NCBI RefSeq assembly: GCF_019602855.1
Contig: NZ_CP080767.1
Span: 310,001 to 374,000, forward strand
Direction of reading: 5' to 3'
DNA length: 64,000 nt
Origin: Cupriavidus pinatubonensis
Lineage (GTDB): Bacteria > Pseudomonadota > Gammaproteobacteria > Burkholderiales > Burkholderiaceae
This document shows, piece after piece, positions 8,619-17,360 of this stretch; position 1 is the stretch's first letter; every line of letters starts with the position of its first letter. The position numbers and the translations under genes are program-made. Under the pieces are notes generated by a model. It did not search any database, was not told the origin of the DNA, and was given only the letters and a program-made list of their open reading frames with translations.

Positions 8619-8897
8619 TCATGCGCCCCCGGTGGTGTCCACCGCGCCCGGGCCGGGCGGGATGCCCGCGCGGCGTTCGAGCTCTGCCACGCGCTCTTCG
8701 AGTTCCTCGAGGCGTGCGCGCGTGCGCGCCAGGACCTGCGACTGCACGTCGAATTCCTCGCGCGTGACCAGGTCCAGCCGGGCGAAGCCCTGGGTCATCA
8801 TGCTGCGCACGTTCTTTTCGATGTCCCTTGCCGGCGAGTTGCGCAGTGCCTCGCTGACCTTGTTCTGCAGGTCGTTGAAGAGATCGGTCGGTTTCAT
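8619..8897 (-). CDS. ubiK: UbiK (YqiC) ubiquinone biosynthesis accessory factor
   Basis: A 92-residue protein of the UbiK/YqiC (BMFP) family. It starts MKPTDLFNDLQNKVSEAL with an amphipathic helix, and residues 47-78 form a strongly charged coiled coil (LARTRARLEELEERVAELERR). The C-terminus is a Gly/Pro tail. In E. coli, UbiK works with UbiJ in aerobic ubiquinone synthesis, helping the Ubi complex at the membrane. GAAGGAG just upstream fixes the start at 8897, rather than at the earlier in-frame Met at 8966. Confidence 0.88.
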   Translation of the reverse strand: MKPTDLFNDLQNKVSEALRNSPARDIEKNVRSMMTQGFARLDLVTREEFDVQSQVLARTRARLEELEERVAELERRAGIPPGPGAVDTTGGA

Positions 8898-9187
8898 GGT
8901 TTCTCCTTCGCGCACCGTGGTGGTGCCAATGCGGGAAATGACCTGCCGCATGCCTCGCTTTCGCACAGGAATTGGGCGCCCCTAATGCGGGCGACCGCGG
9001 TGCCGCGCGTGCCGGCTGGTCATCTTCAGGCTTCGATTATCGCCCTTCAGGCACGTGCATGAAAGCACCGTGTCGTGGCCGTTCACACCTTTTGACGCGA
9101 TCTGGCTTTGATGCAAGGCAGATTCAAGCCGGGTTTTGATCACCCTTTAGCCTTCGGGCATTTCCGGATGCGTGTTTTTCTCATACC

Positions 9188-9203
9188 TGGCACGGCTGTT
9201 GCA
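9188..9203 (+). promoter_or_regulatory. Consensus sigma-54 promoter of the outer-membrane protein-glnK-amtB operon
   Basis: TGGCAC-N5-TTGCA matches the sigma-54 -24/-12 consensus without mismatch, with GG at 9189-9190 and GC at 9201-9202; transcription should begin near 9213-9215, leaving a leader of about 65 bases. Sigma-54 promoters need an activator, and for glnK-amtB this is usually NtrC under nitrogen limitation. Upstream, an AGCACC...TGG segment near 9065-9081 weakly resembles an NtrC site but is not convincing. The rest of the 380-base gap between ubiK and the operon (8898-9277) shows nothing else I can name. Confidence 0.88.
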
Positions 9204-9277
9204 GTAGTGAGTTGGACAGCATCACCGAAACCCTAAGAAACGAAATCCGAGCCAAAAAGGAAAAGGAGAAGGAATCC

Positions 9278-10075
9278 ATGAAGAAGTTGGCCCTTGCAGT
9301 CAGCGCAGTCGTTCTCTGTAGTTCCGCTGCCACCGCATTCGCCCAGACCGCCACGGACGCAGCGGCGCCGGCTCCGGCTGCCGCCGCTGCCGAGCCCGCG
9401 TCGCCGCACACGTTCACGGCGAACGTTGCACTGGTATCGGATTACCGCTATCGCGGCCTGAGCCAGTCCAACCGCCGCCCGGCCATTCAGGGCGGCTTCG
9501 ACTACGCGCACGAAAGCGGCTTCTACATCGGCAACTGGAACTCCAGCATCAGCTGGATCTCGGACGCTGACAAGTCAGTGTCGGCGCCGATCGAGATGGA
9601 TTTCTACGGCGGCTTCAAGAATACCTTCAAGGCGAGCGATCTCGAGTTCAACTATGACGTCGGCGTGCTGCAGTACTTCTATCCGGGTGGCTACAGCCAG
9701 CCGCGTCCCTACACGACCGAGATTTATGCCGGCATCGGCTACGGCCCGGTTTTCCTGAAGTACTCCCAGGCGCTCACCAACCTGTTCGGCATCGCCAACA
9801 GCCAGTACAGCAGCTACATCGACCTGAGCGTGAATTACCCGCTCAATGTGTGGGACCTGACGCTGAACGCGCATGTCGGCTACCAGAACGTCCAGCACAT
9901 CAGTGCGGCTTCGTACCTGGACTGGAAGCTCGGCATCACCAAGGACCTGGGTAAAGGCTTCGCTGTGGCGGTGGCCTATATCGGCACCAACGCAAAGGAC
10001 TCGTTCTACACGAACAGCTACAACCACAACGTGGGCAACAACACGGGGTGGGTGTCCCTTTCCAAGACTTTCTAA
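9278..10075 (+). CDS. TIGR02001-type outer-membrane beta-barrel protein
   Basis: A 265-residue predicted outer-membrane protein. It has a clean signal peptide (about 1-22, ending AFAQ), an Ala-rich linker, and then alternating beta strands rich in aromatic residues, including VSDYRYRGLSQSNRRPAIQGG, and it ends with an aromatic C-terminal strand finishing in Phe (SLSKTF), typical of BAM-inserted barrels. The core resembles the TIGR02001 family of unknown substrate. The AAAGGAGAAGG site before 9278 fixes the start. It is first in an operon with glnK and amtB, so a nitrogen-related uptake role is plausible but unproven. Confidence 0.85.
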   Translation: MKKLALAVSAVVLCSSAATAFAQTATDAAAPAPAAAAAEPASPHTFTANVALVSDYRYRGLSQSNRRPAIQGGFDYAHESGFYIGNWNSSISWISDADKSVSAPIEMDFYGGFKNTFKASDLEFNYDVGVLQYFYPGGYSQPRPYTTEIYAGIGYGPVFLKYSQALTNLFGIANSQYSSYIDLSVNYPLNVWDLTLNAHVGYQNVQHISAASYLDWKLGITKDLGKGFAVAVAYIGTNAKDSFYTNSYNHNVGNNTGWVSLSKTF

Positions 10076-10465
<390 letters not shown>

Positions 10466-10491
10466 CAGCACAACGACAAGAGGTTAAGCAA

Positions 10492-12033
10492 ATGACAACC
10501 TGGTTCAAGCGAATCCTGACGGCGGGCGCGATGGCGCTGGCCATCGGCACGGCCGGCGTCGGCCTGTCCACCCATGCCGTCGCGCAGGACAAGCCGGCGG
10601 CCGAGGCCTCCGCGCCGGCCGCCGCCGCTGCGCCTGCAGCGGCACCCGCTGCTGCGGCTGCCCCCGCGGCTGCAACCACTGCCGCCGCACCGGCCGAGGC
10701 CGCTGCCGCTCCGGCAGCACCCGTTCCAAACAAGGGCGACACTGCCTGGCTGCTCGTGAGCACGGCGTTCGTGATCCTGATGACGCTGCCGGGCCTGGCG
10801 CTGTTCTATGGCGGTCTGGTCCGTTCCAAGAACATGCTGTCGGTGCTGATGCAGTGCCTGGTGATCTTCTCAGTGGTGTCGCTGCTGTGGGCCGTCTACG
10901 GCTACAGCTTTGCGTTCACCGAGGGCAATGCCTTCTTCGGCGGAACCGACCGGCTATTCATGAAGGGCCTGACGGTTGACGCCGTGGCGGCTACCTTCAG
11001 CAAGGGCGTGGTGGTGCCGGAGCTGGGCTACTTTGCATTCCAGTGCGCCTTCGCGGCCATCACCTGCGGGCTGATCATCGGCGCCTTTGCCGAGCGCGCC
11101 AAGTTCTCGGCCGTGCTGGTGTTCGTGGTGCTGTGGTTCACGTTCTCGTACATCCCCATCGCCCATATGGTCTGGTTCTGGCCGGGTCCGGACGCCTTCA
11201 CTGACGCTGCCGCCGGTACTGCTGCGACGGCCAAGTCGGGCTGGCTGTTCCAGAAGGGCGCGCTGGACTTCGCCGGCGGCACCGTGGTCCACATCAACGC
11301 CGCTGTGGCTGGCCTGGTTGGCGCCTTCATGTTCGGCAAGCGCATCGGCTTCGGCCGCGAGGCGATCCGTCCGCACAGCCTGACCTTCACCATGGTCGGC
11401 GCCTCGCTGCTGTGGTTCGGCTGGTTCGGCTTCAATGCCGGCTCGGCGCTGGAAGCCAACGGCTCGGCCGCACTGGCCTTCGTCAACACGCTGCTGGCCA
11501 CCTGCGCCGCGGTGCTGTCCTGGACCTTCGGCGAGTGGATCAGCAAGGGCAAGCCGTCGATGCTGGGCGGTGCCTCGGGTGCCGTGGCGGGCCTGGTGGC
11601 CATCACGCCGGCAGCTGGCTTCGTCGGCCCGATGGGTTCGATCGCGATCGGCCTGATCGCCGGCCTGCTGTGCCTGTGGGGCGTGACCGGCCTGAAGCGC
11701 ATGCTGGGCATGGACGACTCGCTCGATGTGTTCGGCGTGCACGGCGTGGGCGGCATCCTGGGTGCGCTGCTGACCGGCGTGTTCGCTTCGCCGAGCCTGG
11801 GCGGCACCGGCATCTACGACTACGTGGCCAACAAGGTGGCCGACGACTATTCGATCGCCGGCCAGGTCTGGATCCAGTTCCAGGGCGTGCTGACCACGAT
11901 CGTCTGGTCCGGTGTGGTGGCCTTCGTGGCATACAAGCTGGTGGATATGCTGATCGGCCTGCGGGTGCCGGAAGAAGAAGAGCGCGAGGGCCTGGATATC
12001 ACCTCGCACGGCGAAACCGCCTATGAAGTCTGA
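10492..12033 (+). CDS. amtB: Ammonium transporter AmtB
   Basis: A 513-residue inner-membrane ammonium channel. A signal peptide (about 1-31) is followed by an Ala/Pro-rich linker (about 34-82), and then the eleven-helix Amt core from DTAWLLVSTAFVILM onward. The twin pore histidines are visible in VVHINAA (about 267) and VFGVHGVGG (about 418). It is longer than E. coli AmtB because of the linker. The start at 10492 overlaps no upstream gene. It sits in the sigma-54-controlled nitrogen operon and is terminated at 12087-12111. Confidence 0.95.
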   Translation: MTTWFKRILTAGAMALAIGTAGVGLSTHAVAQDKPAAEASAPAAAAAPAAAPAAAAAPAAATTAAAPAEAAAAPAAPVPNKGDTAWLLVSTAFVILMTLPGLALFYGGLVRSKNMLSVLMQCLVIFSVVSLLWAVYGYSFAFTEGNAFFGGTDRLFMKGLTVDAVAATFSKGVVVPELGYFAFQCAFAAITCGLIIGAFAERAKFSAVLVFVVLWFTFSYIPIAHMVWFWPGPDAFTDAAAGTAATAKSGWLFQKGALDFAGGTVVHINAAVAGLVGAFMFGKRIGFGREAIRPHSLTFTMVGASLLWFGWFGFNAGSALEANGSAALAFVNTLLATCAAVLSWTFGEWISKGKPSMLGGASGAVAGLVAITPAAGFVGPMGSIAIGLIAGLLCLWGVTGLKRMLGMDDSLDVFGVHGVGGILGALLTGVFASPSLGGTGIYDYVANKVADDYSIAGQVWIQFQGVLTTIVWSGVVAFVAYKLVDMLIGLRVPEEEEREGLDITSHGETAYEV

Positions 12034-12086
12034 TCGTCAAGGTGTTGTGCTGGAGAGCTGATTGGGAATCGACTCTCAGGAGTTTT

Positions 12087-12111
12087 GCCCGGCCGCGAGC
12101 CGGGCTTTTTT
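12087..12111 (+). terminator. Intrinsic terminator after amtB
   Basis: Stem GCCCGGC / GCCGGGC (12087-12093 and 12099-12105) with a 5-base loop, followed by six Ts. It ends the outer-membrane protein-glnK-amtB operon. Confidence 0.9.
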
Positions 12112-12195
12112 CATACGGCGAGCGGTTCAAGGCAGGAGCGGGTGAAGTGGACGGCTTTTCGCCGGGCGCTTAAATCCGATCTAAAAAAGCTTCAA

Positions 12196-12224
12196 TTGTT
12201 TTTGTGGTGCCGCGCACATACAGT
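12196..12224 (+). promoter_or_regulatory. Predicted sigma-70 promoter upstream of a candidate small RNA
   Basis: TTGTTT (12196-12201) and TACAGT (12219-12224) are separated by exactly 17 bases, a good fit to sigma-70 spacing with 4/6 matches in each box. The predicted start at about 12231 lies 80 bases before a strong Rho-independent terminator and 236 bases before gshA, with no open frame between. This promoter-terminator pairing is the main reason to propose a small RNA here. Confidence 0.55.
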
Positions 12225-12230
12225 GCCATT

Positions 12231-12310
12231 GAGGCAGTTTCCTCCACCTGCAGAACGCTCCCCGTATCTGTCAGGCCATTTGAAAGCGCGGCAAGCCGCG
12301 CTTTTTTTTT
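12231..12310 (+). ncRNA. Candidate small regulatory RNA with exposed CCTCC loop
   Basis: About 80 bases run from the predicted start near 12231 to a Rho-independent terminator. The 5' part can form a stem of GCAG (12234-12237) and CTGC (12248-12251) whose 10-base loop holds CCTCC at 12241-12245, complementary to Shine-Dalgarno sequences. The 3' part ends in a GCGCGGC / GCCGCGC hairpin with a long T run. Loops of this kind occur in anti-Shine-Dalgarno small RNAs. It has no protein-coding potential. It is a prediction from sequence only; transcription is not shown, and it could be a terminated leader for gshA. Confidence 0.45.
12285..12310 (+). terminator. Strong intrinsic terminator ending the candidate small RNA
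   Basis: A perfect 7-bp GCGCGGC / GCCGCGC stem with a 2-base loop is followed by nine Ts. It is far from the end of amtB, which already has its own terminator at 12087-12111, so it likely ends a separate transcript. The remaining bases to gshA (12311-12466) show only a TACAAT-like -10 at 12424-12429 without a good -35. Confidence 0.85.
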
Positions 12311-12466
12311 CGTTACGCCGGCGGGGGTTTACTTCCGCGCAGGCATCCCCATATCCCAATCCCTTAGGCTGCGCCGGGCATATCCTTATAAAGGGCTTGC
12401 CAGCAGCCAATTGGCCGTTCCTCTACAATCGGGGCGAACGATTAAGACGACCAATAGATCAACAGG

Positions 12467-13768
12467 ATGGATATGGTCCCGCATCTCATTACCGCGCTGA
12501 ACGGTCCGCTGCTCGAACTGGAGAAGAAGATCCTGGACGCGACGCCGTCCATCGAGCGCTGGTTCAGGCTGGAATGGCAGGAACATACGCCTCCGTTCTA
12601 CTGCTCGGTGGACCTGCGCAATGCCGGTTTCAAGCTCGCGCCGGTCGACACCAACCTGTTTCCGGGGGGCTTCAACAACCTGGCGCCTGAAATGCTGCCG
12701 CTGGCGGTGCAGGCGGCCATGGCCGCGATCGAAAAGATCTGCCCGGATGCCAAGAACCTGCTGCTGATCCCCGAGCGGCACACGCGCAACATGTTCTACC
12801 TGCAGAACGTCGCACGGCTGTCGCTAATCATGCGCCAGGCGGGCCTCAATGTGCGCCTTGGGTCGCTGTCGGAGGAAATCACCGAGCCCACGCCGATCGA
12901 ACTACCGGATGGCCAGACCCTGGTGGTCGAGCCGCTGGCCCGGCTGGGCACCAAGGACCGCCGGCTCGGGTTGAAGGATTTCGACCCGTGCTCGATCCTG
13001 TTGAACAACGACCTGTCGGCCGGCATTCCGCCGATCCTCGAGAACATCAACGAGCAGTACCTGCTGCCACCGCTGCACGCCGGCTGGTCCACGCGCCGCA
13101 AGAGCAGTCACTTCGCCGCGTATGACGAAGTGGCCAAGAAGTTCGCCAAGCTGATCGATATCGACCAGTGGATGGTGAACCCGTACTTCGCGCGCTGTTC
13201 GGGCGTGAATTTCCACGAGCGCATCGGCGAGGAAGAACTCGCGGATTCGGTGGAAGCGGTGCTCAAGAAGATCGCCAAGAAGTATCGCGAGTACGGGATC
13301 AAGGAAACGCCGTATGTGGTGGTGAAGGCCGATGCCGGTACGTATGGCATGGGCATCATGACCGTGCGCGATCCGTCCGAGGTCAAGGGCCTGAACCGGA
13401 AGGAACGCAACAAGATGAGCGTCGTCAAGGAAGGCCTGGAGGTCAGCGACGTCATCATCCAGGAAGGCGTGCACACGTTCGAGAAGGTCAACGAGGCCGT
13501 GGCCGAGCCGGTGGTCTACATGATCGACCGCTACGTGGTCGGCGGCTTCTACCGCGTGCACACCGGCCGCGGCAACGACGAGAACCTGAATGCGCCGGGC
13601 ATGCATTTCGTGCCGCTTGCGTTCGCGCCCAACGGCATCCCGGACAGCCACGCCAAGCCGGGTGCCGCAGTGCCGAACCGCTTCTATATGTACGGCGTAG
13701 TAGCTCGGCTGGCGCTGCTGGCGGCCTCGATCGAACTCGAAAAGACCGACCCGAACCCGATTCTCTGA
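12467..13768 (+). CDS. gshA: Glutamate-cysteine ligase, ferrooxidans-type (type III)
   Basis: A 433-residue glutamate-cysteine ligase of the type found in Acidithiobacillus and many betaproteobacteria (TIGR02049-like), which differs from E. coli GshA. It makes gamma-glutamylcysteine from glutamate, cysteine and ATP, the first glutathione step. Characteristic segments include PERHTRNMFYLQNVARL, VVKADAGTYGMGIMTV (ATP-grasp-like, about 285-300) and VVYMIDRYVVGGFYRVH. No strong Shine-Dalgarno precedes the ATG at 12467; a second ATG at 12473 is possible. gshB follows 9 bases after the stop, so the two genes are an operon. Confidence 0.92.
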   Translation: MDMVPHLITALNGPLLELEKKILDATPSIERWFRLEWQEHTPPFYCSVDLRNAGFKLAPVDTNLFPGGFNNLAPEMLPLAVQAAMAAIEKICPDAKNLLLIPERHTRNMFYLQNVARLSLIMRQAGLNVRLGSLSEEITEPTPIELPDGQTLVVEPLARLGTKDRRLGLKDFDPCSILLNNDLSAGIPPILENINEQYLLPPLHAGWSTRRKSSHFAAYDEVAKKFAKLIDIDQWMVNPYFARCSGVNFHERIGEEELADSVEAVLKKIAKKYREYGIKETPYVVVKADAGTYGMGIMTVRDPSEVKGLNRKERNKMSVVKEGLEVSDVIIQEGVHTFEKVNEAVAEPVVYMIDRYVVGGFYRVHTGRGNDENLNAPGMHFVPLAFAPNGIPDSHAKPGAAVPNRFYMYGVVARLALLAASIELEKTDPNPIL

Positions 13769-13777
13769 CGAGCCCCC

Positions 13778-14731
13778 ATGCGCATCCTCTTCATCACCGA
13801 TCCGCTGGAGACCTTCAAGACCTACAAGGACTCCACCTACGCCATGATGACCGAGGCCGCGGCGCGCGGCCATCACGTGTTCTGGAGCCTGCAGTCCCAG
13901 TTGTCGCTGTTTGGCGACCAGGTCGAGACTGTAGCGACCCCGCTGCAGCTCACCGGCGACAGCCATGACTGGTACCGCGAAGGCACGCCGGCGCTGACGT
14001 CGCTGAAGGACTTCGACGCGGTGCTGATGCGCAAGGATCCGCCGTTCGACATGGAATACGTCACCAGCACCTGGCTGCTGGAACTGGCGGAGTCGCAGGG
14101 TGCGCGCGTGTTCAACAAGCCGCGCGCGATCCGCGACCATTCCGAGAAGCTGGCCATCAACCAGTTTCCGGAATTCATCACGCCGACGCTGGTCACGCGC
14201 GACATCGCGCGCATCCGCGACTTCCACGCCGAACACCGCGACATCATCATCAAGCCGCTCGACGGCATGGGTGGCATGGGCGTGTTCCGTGTCGGCGCGG
14301 ACGGCATGAACCTCGGGGCCATCGTCGAAACGCTTGGCGAAGATGGCCGTCGCACGCTGATGATCCAGCGCTATATCCCGGCGATCAAGGACGGTGACAA
14401 GCGCATCCTGCTGATCGGCGGCGTGCCCGTGCCGTATTCGCTGGCGCGAGTTCCCATGGCGGGCGAAGTGCGCGGCAACCTGGCGGCGGGCGGCACCGGC
14501 CGCGCGCAGGAACTGACCGTGCGCGACCGCGACATTGCGGAGGCGCTGGCGCCGGGCCTGTGGGAGCAAGGTTTGCTGCTGGTGGGTCTCGATGTGATCG
14601 GCGATTACCTCACAGAAGTCAATGTGACGAGTCCGACCTGTTTCCAGGAAATCACCCAGCAGACCGGTTTTCAAGTAGCCGCCATGTTTATCGACGCGCT
14701 CGAGCACGCCGTGGAGGCGCCGGGCGCCTGA
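13778..14731 (+). CDS. gshB: Glutathione synthetase
   Basis: A 317-residue prokaryotic glutathione synthetase. It starts MRILFITDPLETFKTYKDST, as is usual for the family, and carries the ATP-grasp elements IIIKPLDGMGGMGVFRV (about 151-167) and a C-terminal VNVTSPTCFQEI segment. It joins gamma-glutamylcysteine and glycine using ATP. With gshA it makes the glutathione pathway of the cytosol, a main thiol buffer and, in metal-exposed bacteria, a metal ligand. The two genes lie 9 bases apart. Confidence 0.95.
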   Translation: MRILFITDPLETFKTYKDSTYAMMTEAAARGHHVFWSLQSQLSLFGDQVETVATPLQLTGDSHDWYREGTPALTSLKDFDAVLMRKDPPFDMEYVTSTWLLELAESQGARVFNKPRAIRDHSEKLAINQFPEFITPTLVTRDIARIRDFHAEHRDIIIKPLDGMGGMGVFRVGADGMNLGAIVETLGEDGRRTLMIQRYIPAIKDGDKRILLIGGVPVPYSLARVPMAGEVRGNLAAGGTGRAQELTVRDRDIAEALAPGLWEQGLLLVGLDVIGDYLTEVNVTSPTCFQEITQQTGFQVAAMFIDALEHAVEAPGA

Positions 14732-14831
14732 GCGTTACAAGCGGGCGAAGGCCGGCAGAAAGCGGGCGTAGGCGCGAAAATACGGGGGAGGGCGCCTGCT
14801 ACAATCGGGCCAGTCCAACGGATTCACCATC

Positions 14832-15287
14832 ATGGCAGGAATTCTGATCATCGCGCACACTCCCCTGGCTTCGGCCTTGCGCGATTGCGCCGCCCACGTC
14901 TACTGTGGCCAGCCACAGCGGCTGGAGGCCATCGACGTCCTTCCGGACGCAGATCCTGCCGCCGTCCTTGCGGAAGCCCGTCAGCGGCTCGACGCCGTCT
15001 GCGAAGACAATGGCGCGCTGGTGCTGACCGATATCTTTGGTGCCACCCCGGCCAATATTGCCGCAAAGCTTGCTGAACCGGGCCGCGTCCGGGTGCTGGC
15101 TGGCGTCAACCTGCCGATGCTCGTGCGCGCCATCTGCTATCGCGGGGAAAAGCTCGATCAGCTCGTGGCCAAGGCGCTTGCCGGCGGGTCGCAGGGCGTG
15201 CTGCAGGTAGGCACTACAACCGTACAAAATCAAACAGCCAACCATCCCGACCGATATGCTGCAGAGGGACACCACCATCATCAATAA
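14832..15287 (+). CDS. PTS EIIA component, mannose/fructose type
   Basis: A 151-residue EIIA of the mannose class. The phosphorylated His is His9 in LIIAHTPLASAL, and LTDIFGATPANI is the typical active-site loop. The C-terminus ends in a histidine-rich tail (EGHHHHQ). The next gene (HPr) starts 32 bases before this one stops, and ptsI follows, so the three form one operon. No EIIB or EIIC permease is present nearby, so this EIIA probably acts in regulation rather than sugar uptake. Confidence 0.9.
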   Translation: MAGILIIAHTPLASALRDCAAHVYCGQPQRLEAIDVLPDADPAAVLAEARQRLDAVCEDNGALVLTDIFGATPANIAAKLAEPGRVRVLAGVNLPMLVRAICYRGEKLDQLVAKALAGGSQGVLQVGTTTVQNQTANHPDRYAAEGHHHHQ

Positions 15288-15525
15288 GCTCGGGCTGCAC
15301 GCCCGCGCTTCGGCCAAGCTAACGCAACTGGCAGGCAACTTCGCCAGCCAGGTCAGGATGTCCCGCAACGGACGCCAGGTCGATGCCAAGAGCATCATGG
15401 GCGTGATGATGCTTGCGGCGGGGATCGGCTCCACCGTGACCATCGAGACCGACGGACCGGACGAGCGGGAGGCGATGGATGCGCTGCTGGCGCTGATCGC
15501 CAACCGCTTTGGCGAGGGCGAGTGA
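15256..15525 (+). CDS. ptsH: PTS phosphocarrier protein HPr
   Basis: An 89-residue HPr. His15 sits in KLGLHARAS, the EI-dependent phosphorylation site, and Ser46 in DAKSIMGVMML, the site that HPr kinase modifies in species that have it. It overlaps the EIIA-Man gene by 32 bases. HPr accepts phosphate from EI and passes it to EIIA. In Cupriavidus (formerly Alcaligenes eutrophus), ptsH and ptsI mutants are known to alter storage polymer turnover, which fits a regulatory role. Confidence 0.95.
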   Translation: MLQRDTTIINKLGLHARASAKLTQLAGNFASQVRMSRNGRQVDAKSIMGVMMLAAGIGSTVTIETDGPDEREAMDALLALIANRFGEGE

Positions 15526-15574
15526 GGCCCGCCGCGCTGCCATGGTTTCCTGAACGTTCCTGACGGAGCGGCAC

Positions 15575-17335
15575 ATGTCATTTGCCCTGCACGGCATCCC
15601 GGTCTCGCGCGGCGTCGCCATCGGCCGCGCGCATCTTCTTGCTCCAGCCGCGCTGGACGTCTCGCACTACCTGGTCGATGAAGACCGGCTCGACGACGAA
15701 GTCGAACGACTTCGATCCGCACGTGCCGCAGTACGTGCGGAACTCATCACGCTGAAGCGCGACCTCCCGCGTGACGCCCCCGAGGAACTCGGCGCGTTCC
15801 TTGACGTGCATGCCATGATCCTCGACGACGAGGCGCTGTCGCGCGAGCCCGAGGCACTGATTCGCGGACGCCGCTACAACGCGGAGTGGGCGCTGACCAC
15901 GCGGCTCGAAGAGCTGATGCGCCAGTTCGACGAGATCGAAGATGAATACCTGCGCGAGCGCAAGACCGATATCCACCAAGTCGTCGAACGGATCCTGAAG
16001 GTGCTGGCCGGTGCGCCGGTGCTGGCGCCGGCCCCGGTTCCCGCGCTGGCTGCGGACGGCGAGCCGGCGCCGGGCGTGATCGTCGTCGCGCACGACATTG
16101 CGCCGGCCGACATGCTGCAGTTCCGGCACACGGTCTTCCACGGGTTCGTCACCGACATGGGCGGGAAGACGTCGCATACCGCCATCGTCGCGCGTAGCCT
16201 GGACATTCCGGCCGCGGTCGGTGTGCAAAGCGCCAGCGAGCTGATCCGCCAGGACGACTGGATCATCGTCGACGGCGATGCGGGTCTCGTGATCGTCGAT
16301 CCGTCGGCCATCATCCTCGAGGAATACCGCCACCGCCAGAGCGAGCGCGCGCTGGAAAAGAAGCGCCTGCAGCGCCTTCGCCATACGCCGGCGGTCACGC
16401 TGGACGGCCAGGAAATCGACCTGCTGGCTAATATCGAGATGGCCGAGGACGCGGGCGTAGCGCTGTCGGCAGGCGCCGTGGGCGTGGGCCTGTTCCGTTC
16501 GGAATTCCTGTTCATGAACCGTCGCGGCGAACTGCCGGACGAGGATGAGCAATTCGCGGCCTATCGCGGTGCGGTCGAAGCCATGCACGGCTTGCCGGTG
16601 ACGATCCGCACGATCGACATCGGCGCCGACAAGCCGCTGGATGGCCGCGGCGACGATTTTGAGACCGCACTGAATCCTGCGCTCGGACTGCGTGCGATCC
16701 GCTGGTCGCTGTCCGAGCCGGCCATGTTCCTGACCCAGTTGCGTGCGCTGCTGCGCGCGTCGGCGTTCGGGCCGGTACGGCTGCTCGTGCCAATGCTCTC
16801 GCATGCGCGTGAGATCGACCAGACACTGGAACTGCTCGCACAGGCCAAGCGCCAGCTCGACGAGCGCGGCGTGCCTTACGATCCCGGCCTGAAGGTCGGC
16901 GCCATGATCGAGATTCCGGCCGCTGTGCTGCTGTTGCCGCTGTTCCTGCGCCGGATGGATTTCCTGTCGATCGGCACCAACGACCTCACGCAGTACACGC
17001 TTGCCATCGACCGCGCCGATAACGCCGTGGCGCATCTGTTCGATCCGATGCACCCGGCCGTGCTGCAGCTCATTGCGCGCACCATCCGCGAAGCCAATCG
17101 TGCCGGCGTACCGGTGGCAGTGTGCGGCGAGATGGCCGGGGATCCGAGCATGACGCGGCTGCTTCTGGGCATGGGCCTGCGTGAGTTCTCGATGCATCCG
17201 GCCCAACTGCTGCGGGTCAAGCAAGAAGTCCTGCACGCCGATTGCGCGCGGCTGGAGCCGCTCGTGGACCAGGTCCTCAACGCCTATGACCCCCTGGAAC
17301 AGACGGCGGCGCTGGAACAGCTCGCTAAGCCCTAA
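15575..17335 (+). CDS. ptsI: PTS enzyme I (phosphoenolpyruvate-protein phosphotransferase)
   Basis: A 586-residue enzyme I. The N-terminal HPr-binding and phosphohistidine domain holds GGKTSHTAIVARS with the active His at 201, and the C-terminal PEP-binding barrel includes GLFRSEFLFMNR and MDFLSIGTNDLTQYTLAIDR. It autophosphorylates with PEP and passes phosphate to HPr. Length and motifs match EI. It follows ptsH by 49 bases and ends the EIIA-HPr-EI operon. Confidence 0.95.
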   Translation: MSFALHGIPVSRGVAIGRAHLLAPAALDVSHYLVDEDRLDDEVERLRSARAAVRAELITLKRDLPRDAPEELGAFLDVHAMILDDEALSREPEALIRGRRYNAEWALTTRLEELMRQFDEIEDEYLRERKTDIHQVVERILKVLAGAPVLAPAPVPALAADGEPAPGVIVVAHDIAPADMLQFRHTVFHGFVTDMGGKTSHTAIVARSLDIPAAVGVQSASELIRQDDWIIVDGDAGLVIVDPSAIILEEYRHRQSERALEKKRLQRLRHTPAVTLDGQEIDLLANIEMAEDAGVALSAGAVGVGLFRSEFLFMNRRGELPDEDEQFAAYRGAVEAMHGLPVTIRTIDIGADKPLDGRGDDFETALNPALGLRAIRWSLSEPAMFLTQLRALLRASAFGPVRLLVPMLSHAREIDQTLELLAQAKRQLDERGVPYDPGLKVGAMIEIPAAVLLLPLFLRRMDFLSIGTNDLTQYTLAIDRADNAVAHLFDPMHPAVLQLIARTIREANRAGVPVAVCGEMAGDPSMTRLLLGMGLREFSMHPAQLLRVKQEVLHADCARLEPLVDQVLNAYDPLEQTAALEQLAKP

Positions 17336-17352
17336 AATCTAAAGGGTTTTTT
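17327..17352 (+). terminator. Weak intrinsic terminator after ptsI
   Basis: Short stem AGCCCT / AGGGTT around the ptsI stop codon followed by six Ts. The stem is short, so this is a moderate-confidence terminator of the PTS operon. Confidence 0.5.
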
Positions 17353-17360
17353 GCTCGCCA

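Noticed and set aside
9060..9085. NtrC site before the glnK operon
   Set aside because: AGCACC...TGG agrees with about half of the consensus only, so I mention it but do not list it as a site.
15578..17236. 552-codon antisense frame over ptsI
   Set aside because: ptsI has every enzyme I motif; the antisense frame shows only basic low-complexity sequence.
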